Below, one piece after another: positions 1 to 8,820 of a stretch of DNA of 55,005 nt. The notes under the pieces are model-generated. The model was given only the letters and a program-made list of their open reading frames with translations. It made no database searches and was not told the origin of the DNA. A program made the position numbers and the translations under genes. This stretch comes from Bacteroidales bacterium. Its GTDB lineage: Bacteria; Bacteroidota; Bacteroidia; Bacteroidales; Paludibacteraceae. The stretch is taken from the NCBI GenBank assembly GCA_012518275.1, contig JAAYSS010000001.1:1-55005 (forward strand), written 5' to 3'. The first letter of the stretch is position 1, and every line of letters begins with the position of its first letter.

Positions 1-702
1 CAAACCACCATAATCTCGAGCAAAAGGAACACCTTGCGCCACACATTGGTCAATAATGCTATTTGAAACTTCAGCAAGGCGATACACGTTTGCTTCACGA
101 GCACGGTAGTCGCCACCTTTTATGGTATCATAGAATAAACGGTATACGCTGTCGCCGTCGTTCGGATAGTTTTTGGCTGCGTTGATACCGCCTTGTGCAG
201 CAATGGAGTGTGCACGGCGCGGACTATCTTGAATACAAAAATTCAGCACATTAAAACCCAGCTCAGCCAGTGAAGCTGCTGCGGAAGCACCGGCAAGTCC
301 AGTTCCTACCACGATTATATCCAAACGACGTTTGTTTGCCGGATTAACCAGTTTTTGATTGGCTTTATATTTGCTCCACTTTTCAGCCAACGGTCCTTCC
401 GGAATTTTGGCATCCTTTGGCGTAATAATTTTGGCATCTTTCACATCGCCTGCAGCCTTTTCAGCTTTCGGTTTAACGGTTTTCGAAACATCCGCAACAG
501 TTTTAACGTCAGTTCCCTTTTCTACACCAACCGCCTTTGCTTCGCCGTCATCTTGTTTTAAAAATTCCTTCGCTTCTTCTTTCATGTCTTCTGCGAATTC
601 TTGAACATCTTCTACTAAATCTTCGGCTTTATCTTTAATCACATCAGCCGCCTTGCTTGCGGCATCTTTCGCCTTGTCGAATATATTTTCTTTCTTTGAC
701 AT
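1..702 (-). CDS. sdhA: succinate dehydrogenase/fumarate reductase flavoprotein subunit (3' part outside window), with N-terminal extension
   Basis: Codons run without a stop from the ATG at 702 to the window edge, giving 234 residues of the FAD-binding subunit (also named frdA), which interconverts succinate and fumarate at the inner membrane. The FAD dinucleotide motif [12 protein letters not shown] lies near residue 131, and the flavinylation-region segment [13 protein letters not shown] follows. As I recall Bacteroides homologues, they start just before [10 protein letters not shown], which here is at residue 100. About 95 extra residues precede it, rich in Ala, Lys, Glu and Asp and likely amphipathic helix. 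The only internal Met in the extension is residue 40, so a start near the usual position is not available. The cytochrome gene lies 31 bp upstream on the same strand, so they form one operon. Confidence 0.93.
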   Translation of the reverse strand, partial: MSKKENIFDKAKDAASKAADVIKDKAEDLVEDVQEFAEDMKEEAKEFLKQDDGEAKAVGVEKGTDVKTVADVSKTVKPKAEKAAGDVKDAKIITPKDAKIPEGPLAEKWSKYKANQKLVNPANKRRLDIIVVGTGLAGASAAASLAELGFNVLNFCIQDSPRRAHSIAAQGGINAAKNYPNDGDSVYRLFYDTIKGGDYRAREANVYRLAEVSNSIIDQCVAQGVPFARDYGGL

Positions 703-733
703 ATCTCTTAAATTTTAAAGTAAAACACCTGCA

Positions 734-1420
734 TTACAGCACACGGAAACCTAATAAAAAGTAAACCGGAATTGCCATAAATAGTAAAACAATAATGGTA
801 GAATAGACATTCGAAATGCTTTTCACGCGAGGCATCCACGTTTTGTTATTCAATCCTATGGAATGAAGCGAGCTCCAAACCCCGTGTGTAAGGTGGAACC
901 ATAGCGCCACCAGCCAAACAATGTACAAAATACAATAAAGCGGACTACTGAACAATTCGTTGATGAAATATGCGCCATCTTGCGGATTGTGAACCCCGGC
1001 GGCTTCCCAGTTGCTACCGTGAATCAGTTCCACCAGCTGCATTTTTGTCCAGAAATTAATCATATGCAGTACCAGGAATCCCAACACGATAATTCCAAGC
1101 ACCAGCATGTTTTTGGAAGCCCAACTCACGCCTTCTTGACGCTGAGTTACTGCATAGCGGTCGTTCCCGCGGGCTTTTAGATTGAGCCACGTCAAATACA
1201 AGGCATACAATATATGCACCACAAAGCCTAATGCGAGTACCCCTGTACCGATTACAGCATACCAATTTGCTCCTAATGCACCCGCCACAGCATTATATGC
1301 TTCCGCACTGAAGAGCACGACAATGTTCATAAGGCTGTGGAAAGTCAGGAACAGAATGAGAAAAATTCCGGTTACGCTCATGATAACCTTTCTCCCAATA
1401 GAGGATTGAATTAACCACAT
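734..1420 (-). CDS. sdhC: succinate dehydrogenase/fumarate reductase cytochrome b subunit
   Basis: This 228-residue integral membrane protein anchors the flavoprotein and iron-sulfur subunits and carries heme b for electron exchange with menaquinone. Five hydrophobic segments are visible. The N-terminal sequence SSIGRKVIMSVTGIFLILFL followed by FHSLMN (His28) matches the b558 subfamily found in Bacteroidetes and epsilonproteobacteria. Further histidines sit within membrane segments (VVHILYA, VLHMINFW, WFHLTHGVWSS) and are candidate heme ligands. It is the first gene of the operon on the minus strand, with the flavoprotein next. The iron-sulfur subunit is expected beyond the left edge. The length is normal for the family. 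Confidence 0.94.
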   Translation of the reverse strand: MWLIQSSIGRKVIMSVTGIFLILFLTFHSLMNIVVLFSAEAYNAVAGALGANWYAVIGTGVLALGFVVHILYALYLTWLNLKARGNDRYAVTQRQEGVSWASKNMLVLGIIVLGFLVLHMINFWTKMQLVELIHGSNWEAAGVHNPQDGAYFINELFSSPLYCILYIVWLVALWFHLTHGVWSSLHSIGLNNKTWMPRVKSISNVYSTIIVLLFMAIPVYFLLGFRVL

Positions 1421-1627
1421 AAATTTACTGATTTTAGTTTGAAATATAGTTAGTATTTAATTAATTTTGAAGTGTGTTGCTCGCAAGGATAAAAGAAAAT
1501 CACTCACGAGAATACGGATATATTTTGAAAGTACAAAGATAGCTCTTTTCGTTTGAAAAGGCAAAAGAATACGGAAATTTTTCCGTACTGCGGAAGGACA
1601 GTATAAGACACTCTATTTTACATACTT

Positions 1628-2995
1628 TTATACCACCACATCTCCAAATAAAGTTGCTGAACTTGCGCTATTTATTTTCACTCGAATGGTCTCTCCTATC
1701 TTTTGTCCTTCGCGTGGAAAAATGACTACTTTATTTTGCGATGTACGACCGAAGAACTGCTCTTTTGAACGTTTTGAAAATCCTTCTACCAGCACTTCAA
1801 ACTCTTTCCCAATATCGCGTTGATTACTCTCGTACGAAAGTTCGTTTTGTAGTTTGATGATTTCATCAAGGCGACGAAGTTTGACTTCTTCCGGCACATT
1901 ATCAGGCAGCCTTTTAGCAGCATAGGTTCCGGGACGTTCAGAATATTTAAACATAAAAGCTTGGTCGAATCCAACTTCGCGCATCAGAGATAGAGTTTCC
2001 TGGTGATCTTCTTCTGTTTCACTGTGGAAACCGCAGAAAACATCTGTTCCGATACCGCAATCAGGCATATAATGACGAATTGCAGCCACACGTTCTAAAT
2101 ACCACTCACGAGTGTATTTACGATTCATCAATTTGAGCATTCTATTACTGCCACTCTGAACAGGCAGGTGGATAAATCGGCAGATATTCGAATGCTCAGC
2201 CATCACTTGAAGTGTGTCATTGCACATGTCCTTCGGGTGGGGTGATGTGAATCGGAAACGGATTTCAGGTGCGGCTTCTGCTACAATTTTCAACAACTCC
2301 GGGAATTTAACCACTTTGCCATCCTTTTCCAGCTTGTAGGAGTTTACATTTTGCCCTAAAAGTGTAACTTCCTTATAGCCTTTTTCCTGCAAATCTTTCA
2401 GTTCATTCAGGATGCTTTCCACATCTCTGCTTCGCTCGCGCCCACGGGTGTAAGGCACAATGCAATACGAGCAAAATTTATCGCAACCGCGCATAATGGA
2501 GATAAATCCGGAGATTGTTTTTCCAATCCGAGTTGGAATCACATCGCGGTATGTTTCGGTTTTTGAGAGTTTCACGTTGATGGCGCGCTCGCCTTTTTCA
2601 GCAATTCCCATCAGATTGGGAATATCGAGATATGAATCAGGACCGGCAACCACATCCACGCCATGATTGTCAATCAAATCATCCTTAACACGCTCAGCCA
2701 TACAACCAATTACACCGATTATAAGATTTTTATTCTTTTTCTTCAGCGCACGGATGTTTTCAAGCCGATTGTACACTCTCCGCTCAGCATTATCTCGAAC
2801 CGAACACGTATTAATAAAAATAGCATCTGCCTCTTTTTCATCATCAGTAAGTTGATAGCCATCCATTCCCATTATAGAAGCAACGACCTCACTATCAGCC
2901 ACATTCATTTGACAGCCATAAGTTTCGATATATAATTTTTTGTCGTTCAAATCAGATGTAAAGTCCGACGAAGCAACAGATTGGTTTTTTATCAT
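1628..2995 (-). CDS. miaB: tRNA-2-methylthio-N6-dimethylallyladenosine synthase MiaB
   Basis: Radical SAM methylthiotransferase that adds the 2-methylthio group to i6A37 in tRNAs reading UNN codons. The 455 residues show the N-terminal UPF0004 domain (KLYIETYGCQMNVADSE, with further cysteines in INTCSVR and GCMAER), the radical SAM cluster motif C171-x3-C175-x2-C178 within GCDKFCSYCIVPYTRGRE, and a C-terminal TRAM domain from about residue 385. The length is normal. The gene stands alone, with about 200 bp of non-coding DNA downstream before the sdh operon promoter region. MtaB and RimO paralogues are less likely because GCQMN, NTCSVR and the IVPYTRGRERSR segment are MiaB-like. Confidence 0.96.
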   Translation of the reverse strand: MIKNQSVASSDFTSDLNDKKLYIETYGCQMNVADSEVVASIMGMDGYQLTDDEKEADAIFINTCSVRDNAERRVYNRLENIRALKKKNKNLIIGVIGCMAERVKDDLIDNHGVDVVAGPDSYLDIPNLMGIAEKGERAINVKLSKTETYRDVIPTRIGKTISGFISIMRGCDKFCSYCIVPYTRGRERSRDVESILNELKDLQEKGYKEVTLLGQNVNSYKLEKDGKVVKFPELLKIVAEAAPEIRFRFTSPHPKDMCNDTLQVMAEHSNICRFIHLPVQSGSNRMLKLMNRKYTREWYLERVAAIRHYMPDCGIGTDVFCGFHSETEEDHQETLSLMREVGFDQAFMFKYSERPGTYAAKRLPDNVPEEVKLRRLDEIIKLQNELSYESNQRDIGKEFEVLVEGFSKRSKEQFFGRTSQNKVVIFPREGQKIGETIRVKINSASSATLFGDVVV

Positions 2996-3243
2996 AATTT
3001 ATTTTTTTATACACAGACATAGCAACTTTAAGGATGCAAATATACGGTTTTTGAAACAATACAGAAAACAAGAAATCTTTCAATACTATACGGACTCCAA
3101 TTATATCATCTAATTCTCACTATTAGAACAAAAAACCAAGTTTTACACAAAAAATATTTGCACATCAATCCAAAAAAAACTTAAAAATATAAAAATTTAA
3201 ATCCTTTAATCTATTAAACGTATGTAATAATAAAACTTTTATA

Positions 3244-3345
3244 TATGTTTGCATGGTTAAACAAACAGATAAATTTTTTCATAATTAAGGTTTAGGTTAA
3301 AATGTTAGCAACGGGTGGCTGTGAAGCTGCCCGTTGTTATTACAA
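3244..3345 (+). ncRNA. candidate small structured RNA, copy A of a tandem pair
   Basis: A Bacteroidetes -7 box (TATGTTTG, 3244-3251) is followed by a block that recurs about 155 bp downstream with few changes. The block ends in a 10-bp hairpin with stem 3310-3319 paired to 3326-3335 and loop UGUGAA. Compared with copy B, all four differences inside the hairpin keep base pairing: one is a two-sided C-G to U-A change and the others are wobble exchanges. All four would alter the amino acid if the block were read as a peptide from the ATG at 3302. This argues for a conserved RNA fold and not a small protein. I do not recognise the RNA family. Confidence 0.6.
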
Positions 3346-3379
3346 AAAACACCTTTTTTTGCAAAAAATGTCTTTAAAA

Positions 3380-3497
3380 TTTGTTTTATAGAAAAGAAAT
3401 ATTACTTTTGTAAATACAAACAAATAAATTTTTCATAATTAAGGTTTAGGTTAAAATGTTAGCAATGGGTGGCTGTGAAGTTACCCATTGTTTTTTC
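3380..3497 (+). ncRNA. candidate small structured RNA, copy B of a tandem pair
   Basis: This copy has its own well-formed promoter: TTTG at 3380-3383, a 19-bp spacer, and TACTTTTG at 3403-3410. The conserved block runs from about 3416. The hairpin pairs 3464-3473 with 3480-3489 around a UGUGAA loop and is followed directly by six Ts (3491-3496), so it looks like an intrinsic terminator closing an RNA of about 75-80 nt. Alternatively it is a leader/attenuator for the membrane-anchored gene starting at 3555. Confidence 0.65.
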
Positions 3498-3554
3498 TTG
3501 ATTTTGCTCATTAATCCATTTTTTGATTATCATTGCATTAAAAAAGAATGTAAA

Positions 3555-4079
3555 ATGGAAGATATAGGTGATATAATTTATTTATCTTTGCTCATTGCAT
3601 TTATACTCTTTGGCGGATTCGGCAAGAAGAGTAAAAAGAAAAAGCGACAGCAAAGTAAAGCTACGATTCCTTCTAATACGCAGAAAAATCGTGAAAAAAA
3701 ATTAAAGGATATTGTAAGTTCTCAGCCCCAGCCAAAAAGCCAAACCGCAACATCTCACAAGCAAGTAAGATGGGACAGATCGGCAACTAAACCTTTATCC
3801 AAAATTCCAGGAGACTTATTTGAAACTGTTTATTCTCCGAAAAATGAACAATCTACTAATGAGATTTTAAGTTATGACACAGTAGATGACGTAAGTAAGC
3901 TTCGGGTAAAAAAGCGGATAAGAGAAAGCGTACTCAAAAAACAATCGTCTTTCAAGTCAATTGAAATGCTTGAAAAAACGGACACAAGCTTTGAACCAAT
4001 TAATATTGAATTAGATAACGTTCAAGATGCGAGAAAAGCATTTATTTATTCAGAAATTTTTAACAGAAAATATTCATAA
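3555..4079 (+). CDS. hypothetical membrane-anchored protein with charged cytoplasmic domain
   Basis: The reading frame is open from 3456, but its first 33 codons are the copy B hairpin RNA and its T-run. I therefore place the start at the ATG at 3555, giving 174 residues beginning MEDIGDIIYL. One membrane segment (about residues 6-22) is followed by a very basic stretch (GKKSKKKKRQQSK), a low-complexity Ser/Gln/Lys linker, and a C-terminus DARKAFIYSEIFNRKYS. I recall this type of ending from short Bacteroidales proteins of unknown function. There are no catalytic motifs. The gene precedes greA, which has its own promoter. Function is unknown. Confidence 0.75.
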   Translation: MEDIGDIIYLSLLIAFILFGGFGKKSKKKKRQQSKATIPSNTQKNREKKLKDIVSSQPQPKSQTATSHKQVRWDRSATKPLSKIPGDLFETVYSPKNEQSTNEILSYDTVDDVSKLRVKKRIRESVLKKQSSFKSIEMLEKTDTSFEPINIELDNVQDARKAFIYSEIFNRKYS

Positions 4080-4098
4080 AATATAGCTAAGTTTTCTT

Positions 4099-4133
4099 TT
4101 TGGTTATTAAATCAAGAAAAACTTGTATATTTG
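4099..4133 (+). promoter_or_regulatory. greA promoter
   Basis: The -7 box TATATTTG (4126-4133) is a perfect TAnnTTTG match. A TTTG at 4099-4102 is a possible -33 box with a long spacer of 23 bp. The predicted transcription start near 4140 places the hairpin at 4153-4192 inside the greA leader. Confidence 0.6.
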
Positions 4134-4152
4134 CATCAGAAATTATACCACG

Positions 4153-4198
4153 CAGGGAGAGTTCCAATAGTCTTTTATTGGAATTCTCTCTGTTTTTC
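4153..4198 (+). terminator. strong hairpin with T-run in the greA leader (terminator or attenuator)
   Basis: Sixteen base pairs join 4153-4168 to 4177-4192 (two G-U wobbles) around an 8-nt loop, followed by TTTTT at 4193-4197. It could simply end the upstream gene at 4079. However, the predicted greA promoter lies between that gene and the hairpin, so greA transcripts must read through it. That arrangement fits an attenuator. Confidence 0.75.
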
Positions 4199-4224
4199 AC
4201 ATAATATACCTAATATTTAATAAT

Positions 4225-4695
4225 ATGGAAGTAACATATATGACCGCTGAAGGTTATAAAAATTTGGTAGAAGAACTGAATGTGTTGGAAAACGTTCAGC
4301 GACCTGCCATTTCTAATCAAATTGCTGAAGCACGAGATAAAGGTGATTTGTCAGAAAATGCGGAATATGATGCGGCTAAAGAAGCCCAAGGACTCCTGGA
4401 AATGAAAATTGCAGAGCTGAAAGAAATTATTGCATCTGCTCGTTTGATTGACGAGAGCCGTATTTCAACGGATGAAGTTCAAATTTTGACACGTATAAAG
4501 ATAAAAAACCTAAAAAACAATCAAATAATGAGCTACCAATTGGTTTCTGAGAGCGAAGCCAACTTTAAGGAAGGTAAGCTTTCTGTGGAAACACCTATTG
4601 CCAAAGGCTTACTAGGGAAAAAAGTAGGTGAAAAAGCAAAAATTCAAGTCCCCTCCGGTGAACTGGAATTTGAAGTGATGGAAATAACGCTTTAA
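4225..4695 (+). CDS. greA: transcription elongation factor GreA
   Basis: GreA binds the secondary channel of RNA polymerase and stimulates cleavage of backtracked transcripts. The 156 residues show the N-terminal coiled coil, with the acidic tip segment ARDKGDLSENAEYDAAKEAQG that carries the catalytic Asp/Glu pair, and the C-terminal FKBP-like domain ending in a lysine- and glutamate-rich strand (KAKIQVPSGELEFEVMEI). The length is standard. The start at 4225 (MEVTYMTAEGYKNL) matches the usual Bacteroidales N-terminus better than the internal Met. A 5' leader of about 85 nt with a terminator-like hairpin suggests regulation by attenuation. Confidence 0.97.
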   Translation: MEVTYMTAEGYKNLVEELNVLENVQRPAISNQIAEARDKGDLSENAEYDAAKEAQGLLEMKIAELKEIIASARLIDESRISTDEVQILTRIKIKNLKNNQIMSYQLVSESEANFKEGKLSVETPIAKGLLGKKVGEKAKIQVPSGELEFEVMEITL

Positions 4696-4808
4696 ATTTG
4701 AATGTCAAACTGGAATGAATTTTTATTTGATTACATATGAATAGCAATTTCGAATTCAAATAAGAAGCAAAAATTTTTTGTTAGTAAAAACTTCAATTTT
4801 TTATAATC

Positions 4809-5207
4809 ATGACTATATTTACAAAAATAGCAAAAGGTGAAATTCCCAGCTACAAAGTGGCTGAGAATGATGATTTTTATGCATTTCTGGACATAAATCC
4901 TATGACAAAAGGGCATACGCTGGTTATTCCGAGAAATACGGAGGAAGACTATATTTTCCATCTTGACAACAAGACCTACCTTGGTTTAATGCAATTCTCA
5001 AAATCAGTAGCACTCGCCATTGAAAAAGCGATTCTTTGCAAACGAATTGCCGTAACTGTAATGGGATTAGAAGTTCCGCACACACACATCCACCTTGTCC
5101 CTATTGATAAAGAAAGCGATATGAATATTGCTAATCCGAAATTGAAATTGAGTACAGAAGAGATGGCAGAAATTGCTGAAAAAATAAGAAATGAGTTTAT
5201 CCCATAA
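4809..5207 (+). CDS. HIT family (histidine triad) nucleotide-binding protein
   Basis: A 132-residue member of the histidine triad superfamily. These proteins hydrolyse nucleoside phosphoramidates or adenylyl conjugates. The signature H91-x-H93-x-H95 within HTHIHLVPI is intact, and the N-terminal MTIFTKIAKGEIPSYKV and GHTLVIPR segments are typical. It lies about 110 bp downstream of greA on the same strand and is probably cotranscribed or served by a weak local promoter. The in vivo substrate cannot be deduced from sequence. Confidence 0.95.
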   Translation: MTIFTKIAKGEIPSYKVAENDDFYAFLDINPMTKGHTLVIPRNTEEDYIFHLDNKTYLGLMQFSKSVALAIEKAILCKRIAVTVMGLEVPHTHIHLVPIDKESDMNIANPKLKLSTEEMAEIAEKIRNEFIP

Positions 5208-5254
5208 ATTGTTGACGAACGAATTATTTTTAATCTAATTAATTTTAAAGAACT

Positions 5255-5431
5255 ATGAAAGCAAAAAACAAAGTACTTGAAGCTATAAAAAATGCAGGCG
5301 AACCTATAAATGCGGGTAAAGTAGTAGAACTGACAGGCCTTGACCGCAAAGAAGTTGACAAAGCAATGAACCTGTTGAAAAAAGAAGAATTAATTATATC
5401 TCCAGTTCGCTGCAAATGGACAACCAAATAA
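5255..5431 (+). CDS. small winged-helix-like protein
   Basis: A 58-residue frame starts at the ATG at 5255. It reads MKAKNKVLEAIKNAGEPINA, then GKVVELTGLDRKEVDKAMNL and a basic, aromatic end (SPVRCKWTTK). The helix-turn-helix pattern of a compact winged helix is clear: GKVVELTGL then DRKEVDKAMNLLKKEELI. Similar tiny proteins are common in Bacteroidales and are annotated as transcriptional regulators. A strong terminator follows immediately, closing the greA/HIT transcription unit or a monocistronic unit. Its regulatory target is unknown. Confidence 0.85.
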   Translation: MKAKNKVLEAIKNAGEPINAGKVVELTGLDRKEVDKAMNLLKKEELIISPVRCKWTTK

Positions 5432-5437
5432 ATTCTA

Positions 5438-5473
5438 AGCCCCCTAATCGCTATTTAGGGGACTTTTCTTTTT
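5438..5473 (+). terminator. intrinsic terminator
   Basis: A C/G-rich stem (CCCCTAA 5441-5447 with TTAGGGG 5455-5461) is followed by a T-rich run, just after the small winged-helix gene and before rimM. Confidence 0.85.
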
Positions 5474-5501
5474 AAAAACCTTAAATTTGAATCGGTAAAT
5501 T

Positions 5502-6020
5502 ATGATCCTAAAAAACGAAATATTCCCGATAGGACAAATCATGAAACTGCATGGACATCACGGCGAAATGACTTTCAGTACTACTTCAAATATTCTTGAT
5601 GAGGTGGATGTCCCATTTATTATCCTTGAACCGGAAGGAATTTTGGTGCCGTTTTATATTGAGAGCATCAGGATGAAAACCGCTACGACGGGAAGCATTA
5701 AGCTTGAACGGGTGGACAGCGAGGAGCAAGCTCGAGACTTTACAGGGCAAACGATTTACCTCCCAAACATATACTTAGATGAAATAAATACAGAAGAAAT
5801 TGAAGTGGGGTATTTCGTAGGGTTTGAAATAATTGACAAGGATAATGGAAACATCGGTCATGTTACTGCCATTGATGATAGTACGGCGAATACGCTTTTT
5901 ATCGTAGGAAACGAGACAAATGAGACACTTATTCCCATTACAGATGAGTTTATTACTGAGATTGACCACGAAAAGAAAATTATTCGTTTGGCTTTGCCGA
6001 AAGGATTGTTGGACTTATAG
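5502..6020 (+). CDS. rimM: ribosome maturation factor RimM
   Basis: A 172-residue 16S rRNA-processing factor that binds S19 and assists assembly of the 30S head. The N-terminal RimM beta-barrel (IFPIGQIMKLHGHHGEMTF) and the C-terminal PRC-barrel domain (about residues 100-170, GYFVGFEIIDKDNGNIGHV through LIPITDEFITEIDHEKKII) are in the expected order. The length is normal. It stands between a terminator and a separate barrel gene. The trmD and rplS neighbours seen in many bacteria are absent here. Confidence 0.95.
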   Translation: MILKNEIFPIGQIMKLHGHHGEMTFSTTSNILDEVDVPFIILEPEGILVPFYIESIRMKTATTGSIKLERVDSEEQARDFTGQTIYLPNIYLDEINTEEIEVGYFVGFEIIDKDNGNIGHVTAIDDSTANTLFIVGNETNETLIPITDEFITEIDHEKKIIRLALPKGLLDL

Positions 6021-6101
6021 TCATTTAGGTTTATTTAACTAATCTAATGTTGCGTTTGGGGACGTTTTCCCATCATATATATAAACCCAAATATTGTTAA
6101 A

Positions 6102-6590
6102 ATGAAAAAGCAACTTATTTTTTCTATTATTGCCGTCTTGTTTTCCACTTACTCTTTTACGCAAGAAGCAAACACGATTGACACAATCCCCGGTTTTAAA
6201 CACAATTCCATTTACGTGGAAATAGGTGGCAATTCTGGAGCTTATTCCATCAATTACGACTACACTTTTTCTCTATCTGAAAGCACAAAGTTAGCTGTAG
6301 GCACCGGATTGGGCTGCTATTTTAATATCCACTCTTATGCAGAAGAACCGGCGCCAACTAAAAAGAATTTATTTTTCATCACTCCTGCAGCAAATTTCAT
6401 GTTCGGAAAAAAATCGCATTACTTTGAAACCGGTGCGAGCCTGCTCCTTTTCCAAGTCCCAACATTACGAGTTGGATACCGCTATCAACCTGCAAAAGGC
6501 GGATACATGTTCAGATTCGGATTTACTCCAATAATCTCAGAATTAAGTATTATTCCTTGGGGTGGAATTTCCATCGGTTACACATTTTAA
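6102..6590 (+). CDS. hypothetical secreted outer-membrane beta-barrel protein
   Basis: A 162-residue protein with an N-terminal signal peptide (MKKQLIFSIIAVLFSTYSFT, cleavage near residue 20). Alternating hydrophobic/polar strands follow, with a C-terminal strand ending ISIGYTF, where the final aromatic residue is typical for insertion by the BAM complex. It resembles small 8-strand barrels of Bacteroidetes. There is no enzymatic motif, and function is unknown. It lies between rimM and dnaK with untranslated gaps on both sides. Confidence 0.8.
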   Translation: MKKQLIFSIIAVLFSTYSFTQEANTIDTIPGFKHNSIYVEIGGNSGAYSINYDYTFSLSESTKLAVGTGLGCYFNIHSYAEEPAPTKKNLFFITPAANFMFGKKSHYFETGASLLLFQVPTLRVGYRYQPAKGGYMFRFGFTPIISELSIIPWGGISIGYTF

Positions 6591-6817
6591 TTTTTATCCG
6601 AAATAACAACATGCTAATTGACACCTGCTTGAAATAAAACCGCCGACCTACTTTCTGCCGTTTTGTCAGAGAATTCCGACAAAACACATTCATTTTTTCC
6701 GCTTTCCTGCCAATTTTAATTTTTATAAGAATAATTAAATGGTGGCATATCATTTGTAAAAAATATGTCGCAAACATGCATTTATCTGAATAATAACATC
6801 AAAACATATTTTATAAA

Positions 6818-8734
6818 ATGGGAAAAATAATTGGAATTGACTTGGGTACCACAAACTCCTGTGTATCCGTAATGGAAGGTAACGAACCTATCGTCATCAC
6901 CAACAACGAAGGGAAACGCACCACTCCTTCCGTGGTGGGCTTTGTAGAAGGTAATGAGCGAAAAGTAGGTGATCCAGCTAAGCGTCAGGCTATTACAAAC
7001 CCGACTAATACCGTTTCATCCATCAAACGCTTTATGGGAGAGACGTATGACCGCTTGACAAGTGAGATAGAACGCGTACCCTTCAAGGTGGTAAAAGGCG
7101 ATAACAATACGCCTCGTGTGGACATTGACGGACGTCTGTATACTCCGCAAGAAATTTCAGCCATCATTCTTCAAAAAATGAAGAAAACTGCTGAAGACTA
7201 CTTAGGTACAGAAGTTACAGAAGCTGTAATCACAGTTCCGGCATATTTTAACGACAGTCAGCGCCAAGCTACGAAAGAAGCCGGCGAAATTGCAGGACTG
7301 CAAGTAAAACGTATTATCAACGAACCTACTGCTGCTGCTCTTGCTTACGGACTTGATAAGGCAAATAAAGATATGAAAATTGCCGTGTTTGACTGTGGCG
7401 GTGGTACACATGACGTTTCAATCCTTGAACTTGGCGACGGTGTATTTGAGGTGAAATCTACCGACGGTGATACTCACTTGGGTGGTGATGACTTTGACCA
7501 ACGCATTATTGAGTGGCTGGTAGAAGAATTTAAAAAAGATAACAGCGGAATTGATTTAAGTAAAGACCCGATGGCACTACAACGTTTGAAAGAAGCTGCA
7601 GAAAAAGCAAAAATAGAACTTTCAAACACTACATCTACAGAAATTAACTTGCCGTACATTATGCCCGTTGACGGTGTTCCGCGCCACTTGGTTCGCACAT
7701 TGACACGTGCAAAATTTGAGCAACTGGTTGACGATTTAGTACAGCGTACCATTGAACCGTGCCGTACAGCTTTGAAAAGTGCTAATTTAACAGTAAATGA
7801 CATCAACGAAATAATACTTGTAGGTGGTTCTACTCGTATTCCGGCAGTCCAGAGTGCTGTAGAGAAATTCTTCGGTAAAGCTCCTTCGAAAGGTGTTAAC
7901 CCCGACGAAGTTGTGGCTATCGGAGCTGCAATTCAAGGTGGTGTTTTAAGTGGCGACGTGAAAGATATTTTGTTGCTTGACGTTACCCCGCTTTCTCTCG
8001 GAATTGAAACCTTGGGTGGTGTAATGACTAAATTAATTGAAGCCAACACAACTATCCCGACCAAAAAATCGGAAACATTTACTACAGCCGTTGATAATCA
8101 GCCTTCTGTAGAGGTACATGTGCTGCAAGGCGAACGCCCGATGGCTGCTAACAACAAATCGCTAGGACGCTTCCATTTAGACGGAATTATGCCAGCTATG
8201 CGTGGTGTACCACAGATTGAAGTTACATTTGACATTGACGCAAACGGTATTTTGAATGTATCTGCAAAAGACAAAGCTACAGGTAAACAGCAACAAATCC
8301 GCATTGAGGCATCTTCAGGATTAAGCGACGAGGAAATCAAACGGATGAAGGAAGAGGCTGCCGCAAATGCAGCTGCTGATGCTCACGAAAGAGAACGGGT
8401 AGATAAGCTGAACCACGCCGACAGTTTGATTTTCAACACTGAAAAGCAACTGAAGGAAATTGGCGATAAGCTTCCTGCAGATAAAAAAGGTCAAATCGAG
8501 AGTGCACTTGCTCGCTTGAAAGAGGCACACAAAGGACAAGACCTTTCCGGAATTGATGCTGCAACAAACGATTTGAATGCTGCCTTCCAGGCTGCAAGCC
8601 AAGATATATATAATGCTCAAAATGCACAGCAAGCGGGACCGCAACAAAACGCCGGAGGACAACAACCGAGCGACAGCCAAGGCGGAAACCAAGATGATGA
8701 TGTAACGGATGTGGATTTTGAAGAAGTGACATAA
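6818..8734 (+). CDS. dnaK: molecular chaperone DnaK (Hsp70)
   Basis: A 638-residue cytoplasmic Hsp70 that folds and remodels proteins in an ATP-driven cycle with DnaJ and GrpE. The start is [20 protein letters not shown]. The three Hsp70 signatures are present ([38 protein letters not shown]), the substrate domain follows, and a Gln/Gly-rich tail ends in [13 protein letters not shown]. GrpE and DnaJ genes are not adjacent. No CIRCE inverted repeat is visible in the 227 bp upstream. A perfect terminator follows the gene. Confidence 0.99.
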   Translation: MGKIIGIDLGTTNSCVSVMEGNEPIVITNNEGKRTTPSVVGFVEGNERKVGDPAKRQAITNPTNTVSSIKRFMGETYDRLTSEIERVPFKVVKGDNNTPRVDIDGRLYTPQEISAIILQKMKKTAEDYLGTEVTEAVITVPAYFNDSQRQATKEAGEIAGLQVKRIINEPTAAALAYGLDKANKDMKIAVFDCGGGTHDVSILELGDGVFEVKSTDGDTHLGGDDFDQRIIEWLVEEFKKDNSGIDLSKDPMALQRLKEAAEKAKIELSNTTSTEINLPYIMPVDGVPRHLVRTLTRAKFEQLVDDLVQRTIEPCRTALKSANLTVNDINEIILVGGSTRIPAVQSAVEKFFGKAPSKGVNPDEVVAIGAAIQGGVLSGDVKDILLLDVTPLSLGIETLGGVMTKLIEANTTIPTKKSETFTTAVDNQPSVEVHVLQGERPMAANNKSLGRFHLDGIMPAMRGVPQIEVTFDIDANGILNVSAKDKATGKQQQIRIEASSGLSDEEIKRMKEEAAANAAADAHERERVDKLNHADSLIFNTEKQLKEIGDKLPADKKGQIESALARLKEAHKGQDLSGIDAATNDLNAAFQAASQDIYNAQNAQQAGPQQNAGGQQPSDSQGGNQDDDVTDVDFEEVT

Positions 8735-8780
8735 AAAAAAGCTGGAAGTCAGAAGACTAAAGCACAAAGTAAATATTAAG

Positions 8781-8820
8781 AACTTCCCGATTGAAGAAAT
8801 TTCAGTCGGGAAGTTTTTTG
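8781..8820 (+). terminator. dnaK intrinsic terminator
   Basis: A fifteen-pair stem (8781-8795 with 8801-8815, outer arms AACTTCCCGA and TCGGGAAGTT, one G-U) closes a 5-nt loop and is followed by a T-run. Confidence 0.93.

Noticed and set aside
355-604. Plus-strand frames within the flavoprotein gene
   Set aside because: They are antisense to the intact sdhA reading frame, which runs without stop from 702 to the edge.
3456-3554. Upstream in-frame extension of the membrane-anchored hypothetical (MLAMGGCEVTHCFF...)
   Set aside because: These codons are the copy B hairpin and its T-run. Copy A shows the same block with only non-synonymous, pairing-preserving changes, so it is RNA and not protein.
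6591-6817. CIRCE element or heat-shock operator upstream of dnaK
   Set aside because: No TTAGCACTC-N9-GAGTGCTAA-like inverted repeat could be found in the spacer.
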